64,000 bases of DNA from Limnephilus marmoratus (GCA_917880885.1 OU862920.1:44055019-44119018); one strand, 5' to 3'. Positions 20,868-31,409 are shown, numbered from the stretch's first letter. Numbers and translations are program-made. Notes: generated from the letters alone by a model not told the origin.

Positions 20868-21253
20868 TTTTTTACAGTGAATACCGCACAAGAATCTCAA
20901 CTGCTCCCGTCTGGAGCCAGTGACACCATGGAATCCCCAATTGGGGTATGTTGTGAGGCTGAAGGTAGTGGGGAGGGGAAGGAGGTGGGGCAGAGGAAGG
21001 TTGGGAAGTACCTGGCGATTCAGATCTGGTCACCAAACACGGCCAAAGCCATTTTCAAGCAACGTTTCAATTTTGAATGGTGGTCTTACTTACACCAGGG
21101 CGATATTGATAGTATCTTCCACTCTGGAACGTACCGCAAATATACTATTTATTATTTTAAATGAATTAATTGTGAAATAACACAAATTAATCAAATAAAA
21201 TTTGAGACCTGCGGTTTGCGAGTCAAGGGTCTTACTCCTGGACTATGTAGGCC
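20868..21253 (-). mobile_element. SINE-B copy
   Basis: The minus strand runs from a decayed tRNA-like head (TAGTCCAGGAGTAAGACC, near 21245) through GTGGAAGATACTATC and CCGTGTTTGGTGACC to CCCCAATTGGGGATTCC, GACTCTTGTGCGG-like end and an A-run. It is a nearly full-length copy. Confidence 0.85.
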
Positions 21254-21979
21254 GTATATTGTAATTTATTTTTAAATTATTGTTTATTTTTGTTCATTAC
21301 TATTTTTATAAAATACACCAAAACAACAATAAAACATATTTTAATTACTTCAATACAACTAGAGACAATGCTTTTGAAAAATTGTCACGCGTAAAGTAAT
21401 TACCTAGGTACAGAACATTTTTTAAAATGAAAAACTTGTGTAAAAATATTTTACTCGTGAACACTGACTTTTATTTAGCTCTATGGCTCGGTTAGTCGGG
21501 GATTGCCGAAAAAACGTTTTTCTTTATTTTCGTTCCATAATTCGATCGGGGATTTCATTAAAATATTCCTTGTGTCATTCCAATTTAGTTCGTTAATTGT
21601 GATTGATGTAAACTCGTGAAGTGAATTGTTATCTATTGATTGACGTGAAAAGTGAAAAAGTTGTTATTCTGTTAGTGTTTTTAAATGTGTTTTTTTTGAG
21701 GATTAAGAAATTTTTGTTTACACATTTGACTCTTAGCTAGTAATGTTTTTATAATTTAGGAAGTCGAAATTCGCGTTTTGAATTTCTCAAAGTAAACTTT
21801 AAGGGGGGGGGGGGGGGGTGACACCACGTTTTCCTCCCCGAGTGCCACCCATGCTAGCTAGCCACTGCCTACCGTAACTTCGTTATGGTCAAGTAAGGTC
21901 TGTCTCATATGAGCAGCACATTTAGTAGGTCTACCCATATTCATACAAATTAGTTAAAGTACTTCAGATTCACTAAAAA
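21254..21979. other. Unassigned AT-rich DNA with a 17-base G-run
   Basis: No gene seen. A long G-run starts at 21801. Nothing else is recognised. Confidence 0.4.
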
Positions 21980-22425
21980 TCAAAAAACAAACAAAAATTT
22001 GAACAAAACCAAAAACAACTTAAATGCAATAAAAATTAAAAAAAATAATTTCGTATTCTTCTACAACTTAATAATCAACAAACTTTTTCTACTCATCAAT
22101 ATGTAGGTACGATTGTTATTTTTGGAGTCGGTGTCAGCCAAGGTACCCGGCCCGGCGTGTTCACTTGACAGCTCCCATCCCGACGTGGCCTCGCTCTCGC
22201 CTCGTCTAGTCGCGCGTGCGACACAAGCACATCTCACCTATGACTACGAATGTAGTTACAAATCTACCTTGGCTGACACCGACTTCAAAAATAACAATCG
22301 TACCTACATATTGATGAGTAGAAAAAGTAAGTTGATTATTAAGTTGTAGAAGAATACGAAATTATTATAATACTTTTTGTTGCATTTTTTAAAGTCGTTT
22401 TTTGTTTTGTTAATTTTTTTTTCTG
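21980..22425. repeat. Foldback element with 102-bp inverted arms
   Basis: 22044-22145 and 22265-22366 are inverted copies with about three mismatches in 102 positions; the resemblance continues outward, more weakly, to about 21980 and 22425. The 119-base GC-rich loop (22146-22264) has no recognised content. The 78-codon frame that spans it is a by-product of the palindrome. The class (MITE or foldback) is not determined. Confidence 0.88.
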
Positions 22426-22869
22426 ATATTATTTCTCATCTGTCTTACTAGGTACTTCAATTAAAGTTGCATAACTGCACAGAAAGAACTCTATTTTTTT
22501 GTTAGGAGGGGGGGGGGGGGCGCCCCCAAGAGATTTCGCACCACCTAATAATTTAGCTAGGGCCGCCCCTGGTCGAAACAGAAGGGGGGAGCGGTCGTTT
22601 TTCGCATCAAAAATCAAAAGTGAGATTTTCCCAAAAAAGTGAGCAAAAAATTTATCTATAAAAAGAATGTTTGTATTACATTATTCGATGCCTGTCTCAC
22701 TAGGGTATACCTGTGTTGAGACAGGTATACCCTAGACATTGAGACATTAATATATATATACTTGCTGGGCCCGTTGCAAAAGCAACTAACGGGTTAAAAC
22801 ACTACGCGATTTGACATGTGAACGTTGATGAAGCGAGGAGGAGTGTGTGATAAATTTAATATATAAAGA

Positions 22870-23345
22870 AACCTGAGGTTACAGTGACCTTGCAACGCAT
22901 GCCGGGTACCCGTTGTATATAATGTTATAATATAGTCAAGGCGCTTGCATTATAATGTAGTTTCCCGGAACTTGGAATGGAACCATTACAGTTAAGTTGA
23001 CCCCGAGCTTACAGTGATCTTGCAACGCATGCCGGGTACCCGTTGTTTGTAATGTTATAATATGGTGTAGGCGTTTGCAAGGCGCTTGCATTATAATGTA
23101 GTTTCCTGGAACTTGGAATGGAACCATTATAGTTAAGTTGACCCCGAGGTTACAGTGATCTTGCAACGCATGCCGGGTACCCGCTGTATATTAAGTTATA
23201 ATATAGTGCATGCGTTTGCAAGGCGCTTGCATTATAATGTAGTTTCCCGGAACTTGGAATGGAACCATTACAGTTAAGTTGACCCCGAGGTTACAGTGAT
23301 CTTGCAACGCATGCCGGGTACTCGTTGTTTATAATGTTATGTAGA
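22870..23345. repeat. Tandem array of about 141-bp units related to repeat C
   Basis: TTGCAACGCATGCCGGGTAC recurs at 22890, 23020, 23161 and 23302, spacing 130, 141, 141. Units also share GGCGCTTGCATTATAATG and GAACTTGGAATGGAACC. The TGCAACGCATGCCGGGTA core is the reverse complement of the start of repeat C. Confidence 0.9.
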
Positions 23346-23366
23346 AATACAAATCCCCAAAATTGA

Positions 23367-23654
23367 CCATTATTGGATAACCAACACCTATGCCGTAGGT
23401 CACCCCAAGTGGTTCGCTACGTTTGGTGATTTAGTAGGGGTGCCCGGGTTCATGGGGTGAGGTTTGTCTAGGTCTTGGAGGCGGATGACCAGGACACACT
23501 GAACCCCAGATTCCTACCCACCCCTTAAACCCTTTTCCTTTCCAGAACTCTCATCTCCTTCTTTGCCTTAAAAAACCCTCCACCCAGCATCTCCAAAGAT
23601 GTCATGACCCTGAGGGAAATTATTTTCCTCAGGGTCTCCTGTATGGGGCTTTTT
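23367..23654 (+). mobile_element. SINE-A copy, internally deleted
   Basis: Head from CCATTATTGGATAACCAAC; the middle, from about GGCGGATG to GACCAGGACACAC, is deleted; 3' tail complete. The inner stem is GACCCTGAGG with CCTCAGGGTC: both partners of one pair have changed. Repeat-C sequence follows directly. Confidence 0.85.
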
Positions 23655-23773
23655 CCTCCCCCCCTCCCGCGCTTCATTAATTCATTCCCGGTACATTTAG
23701 TTTTCAAAAAGCGAGAAATGTGCGCCTACTTCGGTCGCCCGGTTCATTATTGTATCCCGATTGATCATTACTA
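23655..23773 (+). repeat. Repeat C copy, left part (split by the pogo-like element)
   Basis: CCCGGTACATTTAGTTTTCA corresponds to 47812-47823. The copy resumes at 24953 (AGAAACCATCGCGGGAATGC, compare 47939-47955). Confidence 0.6.
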
Positions 23774-23865
23774 GGGTCAGTGGGCCGGTTGTGGCCATTG
23801 GGCCGGTTCTGGCCATTTTCAACTTTACAAGTCGAAATATAAGCTAAATAAAATAGAATCTTTTT

Positions 23866-24228
23866 TTACTCTATGGCAAAATGCATATTTGTCAATGGTC
23901 TTCGTTGACAAGTGACACAATAAATCTTATTGTTAACAGTTTGTGTTTGGTCGATGCGAATAAGTGTTGCGGAATTTTTTATTGAGATTGTTATCCAAAA
24001 CCTTAAGGAACCCACTGTAAGTAATCTTAATATATATTTGTAATCCTTTTGATGTTTTATTTGAAAACAAGTTGTACCCATTATAAAAGGGTAAAGTAAT
24101 ATGTTTTTGAGGTTATTTTTAGCAAATTGGTTGTTTATACATGATTTTTCGATGTGGCCATTACTGACACAAGAATTTATACAAATGTATGGGTTGTGGC
24201 CACGTTGGTGGCCACAAGTGGCTCCCAT
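23866..24228 (-). other. Open frame of 120 codons inside the pogo-like element, not recognised
   Basis: Minus-strand frame with an unbroken 120 codons and CxxC-like pairs at both ends. No domain is recognised and it lies in AT-rich subterminal DNA, so it may be fortuitous. Confidence 0.2.
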
Positions 24229-24329
24229 ACAGTACTAGTTTTGGCCATTATCTAAAAAAATTTACATATCCGCTAATTTTGATATTTTAACTTAATAAAT
24301 TATTATGTTTCTTCTTCAGAACTGTGAAA

Positions 24330-24511
24330 ATGACTCCAGCAAATAAGAAGAAAGATGCTATTGAGCACTCAAAACGCAAACTTTTTTGTTATTCACCATC
24401 GAAAGTGATTTTGGCACTCGATGAGGTATGAAGGTATCTACTGCTAGTAAAAACTACAAAGTCCCCCGTAGTACTTTGCATAACAAAATATGTGGACGTG
24501 CAAAAACAAAA
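24330..24511 (+). pseudogene. Pogo-type transposase N-terminus (psq-like HTH), frameshifted
   Basis: The ATG at 24330 starts MTPANKKKDAIEHSKRK and continues to VILALDEV before a stop. One frame over comes MKVSTASKNYKVPRSTLHN. Helix-turn-helix regions reading A-x-x-YKVPRSTL are typical of the pipsqueak-like DNA-binding domain of pogo transposases. A frameshift separates the halves and nothing follows, so it is only a fossil. A short duplication (AAAATATGTGGACGTGC near 24486 and 24551) lies just downstream. Confidence 0.7.
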
Positions 24512-24952
24512 AAAAAAACAAAAAAAAATATTAAAAATTTTTTTTTTTTAAAATATGTGGACGTGCGTGTAAATTTGCACTAAATCTTATTTTTTTTTAA
24601 GTTTACTGTATAACTTGAATAATAAACATCGATTTATAATCATTACTGTGTTTAATTTAGATAAAAAATGTAAGTTCCCTACATACATTCATGTGGCCAA
24701 AACCGGCACACGGGTGTGGCCAGAACTGATTAAATTGTGGCCACAACTAATGCATGGGTCCAGTTCAATGAAAAAAAATTATTTAAAAATAATTAAAGAA
24801 CTGTTACTGGATATTATTTACATTATATTAAAGACAGGTATTTTTATTGTACATTAATGTTGGAAAAATTATAATTTATATTTATGTGCAAGTTTGGTGC
24901 TCATTCAAAAACGAAAAAATCCTTAAGGTGGCCACAACCGGCCCACTGACCC

Positions 24953-25020
24953 TATATTCAGAAACCATCGCGGGAATGCACACATCAAATTCCCAAAGTC
25001 TCATCGCAATCGGATGAACT
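24953..25020 (+). repeat. Repeat C copy, right part
   Basis: Resumes after the pogo-like element with the AGAAACCATCGCGGG block and ends with TCGCAATCGGATGAACT, matching the 3' end of the copy at 47703-48045. Confidence 0.6.
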
Positions 25021-25436
25021 AACACCGCTGTCATAGGTCACCCAAGTGGTTCGCTACGTTTGGTGACTTAGCAGGGGTGCCCGGGTTCATGGGATGAGGT
25101 TTGTCTAGGTCTTGGTGGCGGATACGTTTGACCAACCACTGCATGGCGGGCTGGATCAGAGGAGACTGATTGAGAGAGGCTTTTTATCTCTCCAGCCAGA
25201 TTCTCTCAACCCTACGCCTTGCGCCGCAGTGTGAGGAATAGATTCATACGTCTGTCACTCCTGGCCATACTGACCCCCAGATTCCTATCCACCCCTCATA
25301 CCATTTTCCTTCCCATATCTTCTTCTCCTTCCTTTCCCTTAAAAAACCCTCCAAAAAGCATCCTCAAAGATGACATAGGCCCCTAGGGAAATTGTTTTCC
25401 TCGGTGCCTCCTGTGTGGAGCTAATGTTAAAAAAAA
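25021..25436 (+). mobile_element. SINE-A copy
   Basis: Lacks only the GC-rich head; body and tail are complete with an A-run. Hairpin arms are partly mismatched (outer left arm CTCCAAAAAG; inner GGCCCCTAGG with CCTCGGTGCC). Confidence 0.85.
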
Positions 25437-26107
25437 GTTTAGCAATGCATAGTTCATGATGCCAGAGCTCACTATTGTATATAGAAACCAATGAATGGTT
25501 CCCGGGGTGGCGATTCCGATTCCACGTTGAATGATTATCATTAAAATGCAAAATACAAAAAAAGCGCTATGTAAATTTAATATTTTTGAAAAAAATTATA
25601 CCATTTAACTTCAAGCAATTTTATTATACATTTACAAAAAAAATACATTAGCAATATCATCAGATTCCGAGTTGTTATGTGCAGGTAGGTACCTGCATAG
25701 ATTCTGTGTAGGAATTTCATAGGTTTTTTTTATTTTTTTTTATTAGTTTTTATATACATATACATGTAATATAATCATGAGTAATTACATTTTCAGGTTA
25801 CAAACGGATTAAACTCAAATCATTAAATACTAACATGCAACATTGATTATAAACAGTATAAACATATATATGTATATAATATATAACCTTTACGAGAGTG
25901 TAACTACTCGTGTGTAAAGGGAAGAGAAAAATATATATATATATATATATATATTTTAAATTAAAAAAATTAAAATTAAAAATTATAACACATACATTAT
26001 ATTTACGTACTTACATAAATCGAATGTGTAAAAAAAATAAAATAATATTTAAAAAAAATAATTTAAAATAAATTTTTGAATAAGTATTGTTAATTAAAGG
26101 TTAATGC
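25437..26107. other. Unassigned AT-rich DNA with microsatellite
   Basis: Very AT-rich; (AT)n tracts near 25870 and 25930-25954. No gene seen. Confidence 0.4.
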
Positions 26108-26695
26108 GGTTCTAAGTGGCTAAATTATTTAAGATATTATTGTTTAATTTATTTTTGAATTTATTGTAGTCAGGTTCTAATCTCAGCTCTATTGCTAGTT
26201 GATTAAACCACACCACTCCATTGTACGTGTAGTAGTGTTGTGCAAAACTGGTATGCATTAATGGCGTACACAAGCGACCCACTGTGTTTTGCCTATTGCT
26301 CTCAACGCGGACCATGGCGTGGTGTGACTTATTAGAATAGTCTTTGTGTATTTGAAGCAGTGTATTTTTTATATATGTATTTTTAGAGGTGGGACTTGAA
26401 AGTCTTGAAAAAGTTGAGAGGTTGAATAATCTGATGGTTTCTTAGTAATAATTTTGATTATTAATCTTTGAGTAATTTCCAACGGTAAAATTGAGGTTTT
26501 GTAAGCTCCTCCCCATGCAACAATACCGTATTGTATTATCGAATGGGCTAGAGCATAGTATATATTTTTAAGAATTTTTAAGTTAAGTATATTTCTTAAA
26601 TTAATAAATATGTATATAAGTTTTCTTAATCTATTTATAGTATTGGTAATTTGAGTCTTCCACAGGTATTTCATAATTTTCAAAGGTACCTGCAC
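26108..26695 (-). pseudogene. Jockey-like LINE relic (reverse-transcriptase C-terminal region)
   Basis: Minus-strand frames carry INRLRKLIYIFINLRNIL, YYALAHSIIQYGIVAWGGAY and EITQRLIIKIITKKPSDY, followed after a shift by HTSFAQHYYTYNGVVWFNQL. Every block has a close counterpart in the LINE at 876-5420 (for example FAQHHYTYQGRTFFNRL). It is a truncated, frameshifted relative. Confidence 0.85.
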
Positions 26696-26811
26696 GGACG
26701 TAAAAAAACATATGAAATATATTTAGGTTGAGTTGTAAAAAAAAAAGTTTTAAAATCTTCCATTTTTCATGTTACTTTTTACGTTCTGTTAAAGTTCTGT
26801 TCAAATTCTAG

Positions 26812-27068
26812 GAGGCTTCTGACCTCTCCAGCCAGATTCTCCCAACCCATCGCCTTGCACCGCAGTGTGAGGAATAGATTCATATGTCCGTCACTCCTGG
26901 CCACACTGACCCCCAGATTCCTAAACACCCCTCATACCCTTTTTCTTCCCATATCTTCTTCTCCTTCCTTTCCCTTAAAAACCCTCCGCACAGCATCCTC
27001 AAAGATGACATAGGCCCCTAGGGAAATTGTTTTCCTTGGAGCCTCCTGTGTGGAGCTAATGTAAAAAA
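26812..27068 (+). mobile_element. SINE-A copy, 5' truncated
   Basis: From ACCTCTCCAGCCAGATTC to the hairpin (inner arms GGCCCCTAGG and CCTTGGAGCC) and an A-run. It resembles the copy at 25021 most closely. Confidence 0.8.
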
Positions 27069-27103
27069 AAGTTTAACACTGCATAATTTCATCCTGAGTT
27101 CTA

Positions 27104-27165
27104 CCTGAGGTTGCAGTGACCTTGCAACGCATGCCGGGTACCCGTTGTATATTGGGCAGGATCTG
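27104..27165 (-). repeat. Fragment of the repeat C / 141-bp unit
   Basis: GAGGTTGCAGTGACCTTGCA followed by ACGCATGCCGGGTACCC, a single copy of the core seen in the 22870 array. Confidence 0.7.
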
Positions 27166-27530
27166 GCTTGCAAAAATTAAAAACCTGCATTGCTGTACTA
27201 ATGTGTATTTGTAACTTTTGAACCATGTATTCAAAACAACTCATTTCTTCAAATTTGTTTACATATTGGAAAGGTAAGGAAAAACATAAAAATAAAAATT
27301 TAAAGAATATTAAAATAATATGTGTAAATAAGGGTACAAACATAACCTTCTCTTTACTCTTAAGTTTGTTTTTTCACATTTTTATTCAAAAAGTTACAAA
27401 AAAACATACTATTCATAAAGCGAACAATAATGTATATTTTTTTTACACACGTGTATACTAATAACTAATAAAATAATTTGTTATGATTGTCCTCAAAGCA
27501 CTCAGGGACGTTCAGGGTCACTATGGTCAC

Positions 27531-27867
27531 TTTTTTTTTTTTTACATGAGCTCCACACAGGAGGCCCTGAGAAAAACAATTTCCCTCAGGGCCTATGTCA
27601 TCTTTGGGGATGCTGTGTGGAGGGTTTTTTTAGAGAAAGGAAGGAGAGGAGAGTTCTGGGAAGGAAAAGGGTTTAAGGGGTGGGTAGGAATCTGGGGTTC
27701 AGTGTGTCTTGGTCATCCGCCTCCAAGACCTAGACAAACCTCATCCCATGAACCCGGGCACCCCTGTCACCAAACGTAGCGAACCACTTGGGGTGACCTA
27801 TGGCAGAGGTGTTGGTTATCCAATAAAGGTTCCCGGGGCGGCGGTACCCATTCCCGCCTCCCAAATT
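27531..27867 (-). mobile_element. SINE-A copy with intact head and tail
   Basis: Minus strand from AATTTGGGAGGCGGG to an A-run (T-run 27531-27543 on plus). The middle is shortened as at 23367. Hairpin arms are nearly perfect. Confidence 0.88.
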
Positions 27868-28340
27868 GAGTCACTACCAAAAGCCTAGAACCACTCGCAA
27901 TTTTGAAGAAATTAAATGCCGGCTGGCTGCATACAAAACTTGGAACACAAATATCAGGTAAAAAACATAAGAAACATATTATTGCAAATTCTACGAAAGA
28001 ATGATTAATTTACCTACGGAGCGTTCGGCATTTAAAATTTTATTCAAAAATGTCACGGTCGTGCTCGTTTTCCGTTTTTTGGCGGACCTACTCTAGCTCG
28101 TCAGTGCGCCGGGGTTTGTGGTTGTATCTGAATTGCACACCCGGCAGCGTATTTCCAATGCCTAATAGCCGGTTCACACGATTCAATTTTAGTTGATCAA
28201 CTCGACACTTGAAAGCATATTGACACGTGTGAACCTTCTTTCAACAAAGTTGAACAAGTTTTTTGTTGACTAGCTAAAGTTGATAGCCCGTCTACTTTTG
28301 ACGTTCGAGTATGATCGCGCCATCTTGGTTACCATAGTTA

Positions 28341-30709
28341 GGGAGCGTTCAAGTATTACGTAACTCAATTTTTGAAGATTTTTGGCCCCCCCTCTCCCCC
28401 CCATGTAACGCGCCGTAACGTTTTCCTGTTCAACCCCCCCCCCTAAGCGTTACGTAACATCCAAGTAACAATTTTTACCTGAAAGTCACAATTAAGTTGC
28501 GCAACGTACTGAAATGTCGCTTAAATACCCTTTTTCTTGATTTTATCGCGTTTGCGGTAATAAATAAAACAAGACATTTCTAACTCGCGATACATTATAT
28601 ACATTTTATTTATTCATATTGTCATTTATGAAAAAAATTGAGAAAATTATTATTTTTATCGGCCTTGTATTCCTTCCAAACCTCCACAATTTAACACTGT
28701 CTTACCTAAAATAAACCTACATGGTTTTACAACACAAACTTTCTTTTACATTAGCTTTAGTGAGGAGGCCCTGAGGAAAGTAATTTCCCTAAGTTTTCCC
28801 TGTGGAGCAACATTTTACTCCACTATGATTCACAAGCTGACTCATAGTGGAGTTAAACCTTTTCCACGTCCCGAATGCAGTTATACAAGTTCTCAAAGGG
28901 AAGATTTAAAAATCAACAGTATGATTCACAGAAGATAAAAACCATTTTCATGTCCTGACTGCAACTATTCGTGTCCTCTAAAGAGATATCTAAGAAGTCT
29001 CTTTCTGACTCACGGTGTAGAAAAACCGTTTTCATGTTCCGACTGCAACTATTCATGTACAACGAAGAGAAATCTAAAATTTACCCATGTTTACCCACAG
29101 TGGAGAAAAATCCATTTCATGTCCTGACTGCAACTATTCTACTTCTCAAAAAAAAAACCAAAATGGCACTTGCTAACTCACAGTGACGAAAAACCTTTTT
29201 CTTGTCCCGATTGCGACTATTCATGCGCTACACAACGGTATCCAAAAGTTCACGTGTTGAACCACACTGGACAAAAACCTTTTTCATGTCCCGACTGCAA
29301 TTATTCATGTAGTGCAAAGGAACTCATTTGCTTACTTAAAATGATACAAAACCTTTTACATGTATCTATTGCACTATTCATGTTCTACAAAGAGTCACCA
29401 AAAATCACATGTTAAAGCACAGTGGACAAAAACCAGTTTCCTGTCCAGAATGCAGTTATACATGTTCTCAATAGGACAATTTATAAATCCACCGTGCGAT
29501 TTACAGAAGAGAAAACCTTTTACATGTCCTGACTGCAACTATTTGTGTTCTTAAAAGGGATATCCAAGAATTGACTTGCTGACTCTACTCATTGTGGAGA
29601 AAAGCATTTTTCATGTTCCGACTGTAACTATTCAGAGAAATAAAAAAAAAACATGTTTACTCACAGTGGTGAAAAACCCATTTCATGCCCTGACTGCAAC
29701 TATTCTTCTTCTCAAAAAAAAACTAAAACGGCACTTGCTAATTCACAGTGATGAAAAACCTTTTACTTGTCCCGAGTGCGACTATTCAGGCGCTACAAAA
29801 CGGTATCTAAAAATTCACATGTTTACCCACACTGGACCAAAACCTTTTTCGTGTCCCGACTGCAATTATTCATGTTGTACAAAGGAACTTCTTAGAAATC
29901 ATTTGCTGACTCACAGTGCTACAAAACCACTTTCATGTTTCTACTGCAACTATTCGTGTTCTACAAAGAGGCACAAAAATCACATGTTTACCTTCAGCAG
30001 ACAAAACTATTTTTTTGTCCCAGCGTGGTTTTTCAAGTTCTCGAAAGGGAGATTAAAAAATCCACAGAACGATTCAAAGTGAAGAAAACCTTTTTTATGT
30101 TCTGAGTGTATCCATGTTCTACGAAACCTAGCTTTAGGTAATATTATTATATTTTAGCAGTAAACTAACCTGTGTGTAATAACTAAAAAGCGTTGTTCTT
30201 ACTAAAAACTCTCGTATAACATCATTCATATGTTGCATAAATTTTTCATTTTTTTTAACTTTTCTTTTGCTGTCTTCCAAATTTGGTTGGCATTTTTTGG
30301 TTGCACTGCGCTGGCAAGTCAGCATGAGAGCCTTTATAGGCCAATAACAGCTGATGATGTAAATCTCCCGGTTTGGAGGACATTATAATTCCTAAAAACT
30401 CACATTTACAACACTTACTGCAGCAAATTGTGTTTATGCGTATTTCGTGTTTAAAACACTAACAAATACTGACAACGAAAATAAAATAAAAATTTCGCAC
30501 AATACAGTCGAGGAATTCCCCGTACAACATAAACTAAAAGGCTTGCCAACTTTGAAGATTTCAATTCCTTAGTTTTTTATTTAAATAAAGAAAAACATGT
30601 TACGTAACGCGTCCTTCGAACCCCCCCCCCCCCCCCGTAACGCGCCGTAACGTTTCACCAGACCCCCCCCTCCCCCCCTAAGTACGTTACGTAATACTTG
30701 AACGGCCCC
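28341..30709 (+). mobile_element. TIR element carrying a zinc-finger array, TTA target site
   Basis: Inverted ends GGGAGCGTTCAAGTATTACG and CGTAATACTTGAACGGCCCC contain the palindrome TTACGTAA; TTA is duplicated (28338-28340, 30710-30712). The second TE-E copy keeps the undisturbed site (GGTTACCATAGTTACTCGCG near 31118). G/C-runs lie just inside both ends. The subterminal segment 28400-28560 recurs, inverted, in the MITE at 39724-40059. No transposase is seen; the cargo is the zinc-finger region. The 3-bp TTA duplication suggests PIF/Harbinger. Confidence 0.83.
28850..30110 (+). pseudogene. Decayed C2H2 zinc-finger array
   Basis: A dozen or more finger-like units of the form KPFSCPDCNYSC...H...H follow each other across frames. 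The best preserved are at about 29188-29275 (CPDCDYSCATQRYPKVHVLN, then H), 29755-29840 and 29843-29925. Many others have lost a Cys or His or have shifted frame. Linkers resemble the TH-S/T-GEKPF type. Such arrays bind DNA in a sequence-specific way. A block of roughly 130 bp at 29105-29250 is repeated at 29685-29820, so the array grew by internal duplication. There is no open frame longer than about 168 codons, so it is not functional as written. Confidence 0.8.
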
Positions 30710-31194
30710 TTACTCGCGTGCACAACTAGACGTCAAACATGTATGTCAATATTCGTTAGACATTCCTAGTTTCTACCGTCATGGAATCCGTTTCAACGAA
30801 AAAATATTTGAAATGGTCGGATGATTTGATTTGGTAGTGTTTGTAAGGCTATTTACGCCTTCCAATCCCTAACGCGGCTCAGTCGCTAGAGTGACTCAAC
30901 CGCGTTAGGGATTGGAAATACGCTGCCGGGTGGCGTATTTCCAATCCCTAATAGCCGATTCACACGGTTCAATTTTTGTTGATCAACTCGACACTTGAAA
31001 GCATATTGACAGGTGTGAAACTTCTTTCAACAAAGTTGAACAAGTTTTTTGTTGACCAACTAAAGTTGATAGCCTGTCTATTTTTTACGTTCGAGTATGA
31101 CCGGGCCATATTGGTTACCATAGTTACTCGCGGGCACAACTAGACGTCAAACATTTATGTCAATATTCGTTAGACATTCCTAGTTTCTACCGTC

Positions 31195-31404
31195 ATGAAA
31201 ACAATAACGAAACGTCATGAAAACAATCAACGAAAAAAATATCTGAAATGGTCGGATGATTTGATGTTCAGATTTATGCATCCCTGTCTTTGGGATCAAA
31301 AGCAAGAAGTGTTCAAAAATAGAAATGCCCGTGATACTGCAATAAATAATAAGTGTTTCATTTACACTACCTACCCAATATATTATGATAATGACAGAAA
31401 ATAG
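31195..31404 (+). pseudogene. MADF-like domain fragment of TE-E
   Basis: The frame reads KKYLKWSDDLMFRFMHPCLW, then DQKQEVFKNRNARDTAINN. A PCLW motif followed by KNR-x-AR-x-AI resembles the MADF (Adf-1-type Myb/SANT-like) DNA-binding domain; Harbinger-type transposons often encode such a second protein. The start is misaligned: copy 1 shows MESVSTKKYLKWSDDL, whereas here a 22-base duplication (AACGAAACGTCATGAAAACA) has disturbed the start. The domain is cut short. Confidence 0.5.
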
Positions 31405-31409
31405 CGGTA

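Larger units (their letters stand above)
23774..24952 (+). mobile_element. Pogo-like DNA transposon, deleted
   Basis: Inverted ends GGGTCAGTGGGCCGGTTG (23774) and its complement ending at 24952, at least 23 bp long, flanked by TA. 1179 bp. It carries a short transposase-start fragment (see next entry) but no DDE core. TA duplication and HTH type together indicate the Tc1/mariner superfamily, pogo branch. The motif GTGGCCA recurs several times subterminally on both strands. Confidence 0.87.
28147..30923. mobile_element. TE-E copy 1, TIR element interrupted by the zinc-finger element
   Basis: Ends GCGTATTTCCAATGCCTAA (28147) and GGGATTGGAAATACGC (to 30923). Without the inner insertion (28341-30709 plus TTA) it is only about 405 bp. 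It includes the start of a coding exon (MESVSTKKYLKWSDDLIW, 30780-30833) cut off by direct junction to the right arm. The 8-mer ACCCGGCA precedes it and the inverted form TGCCGGGT follows. Confidence 0.7.

Noticed and set aside
22113..22349. 78-codon ORF across the foldback
   Set aside because: Formed by the palindrome and its loop; no domain.
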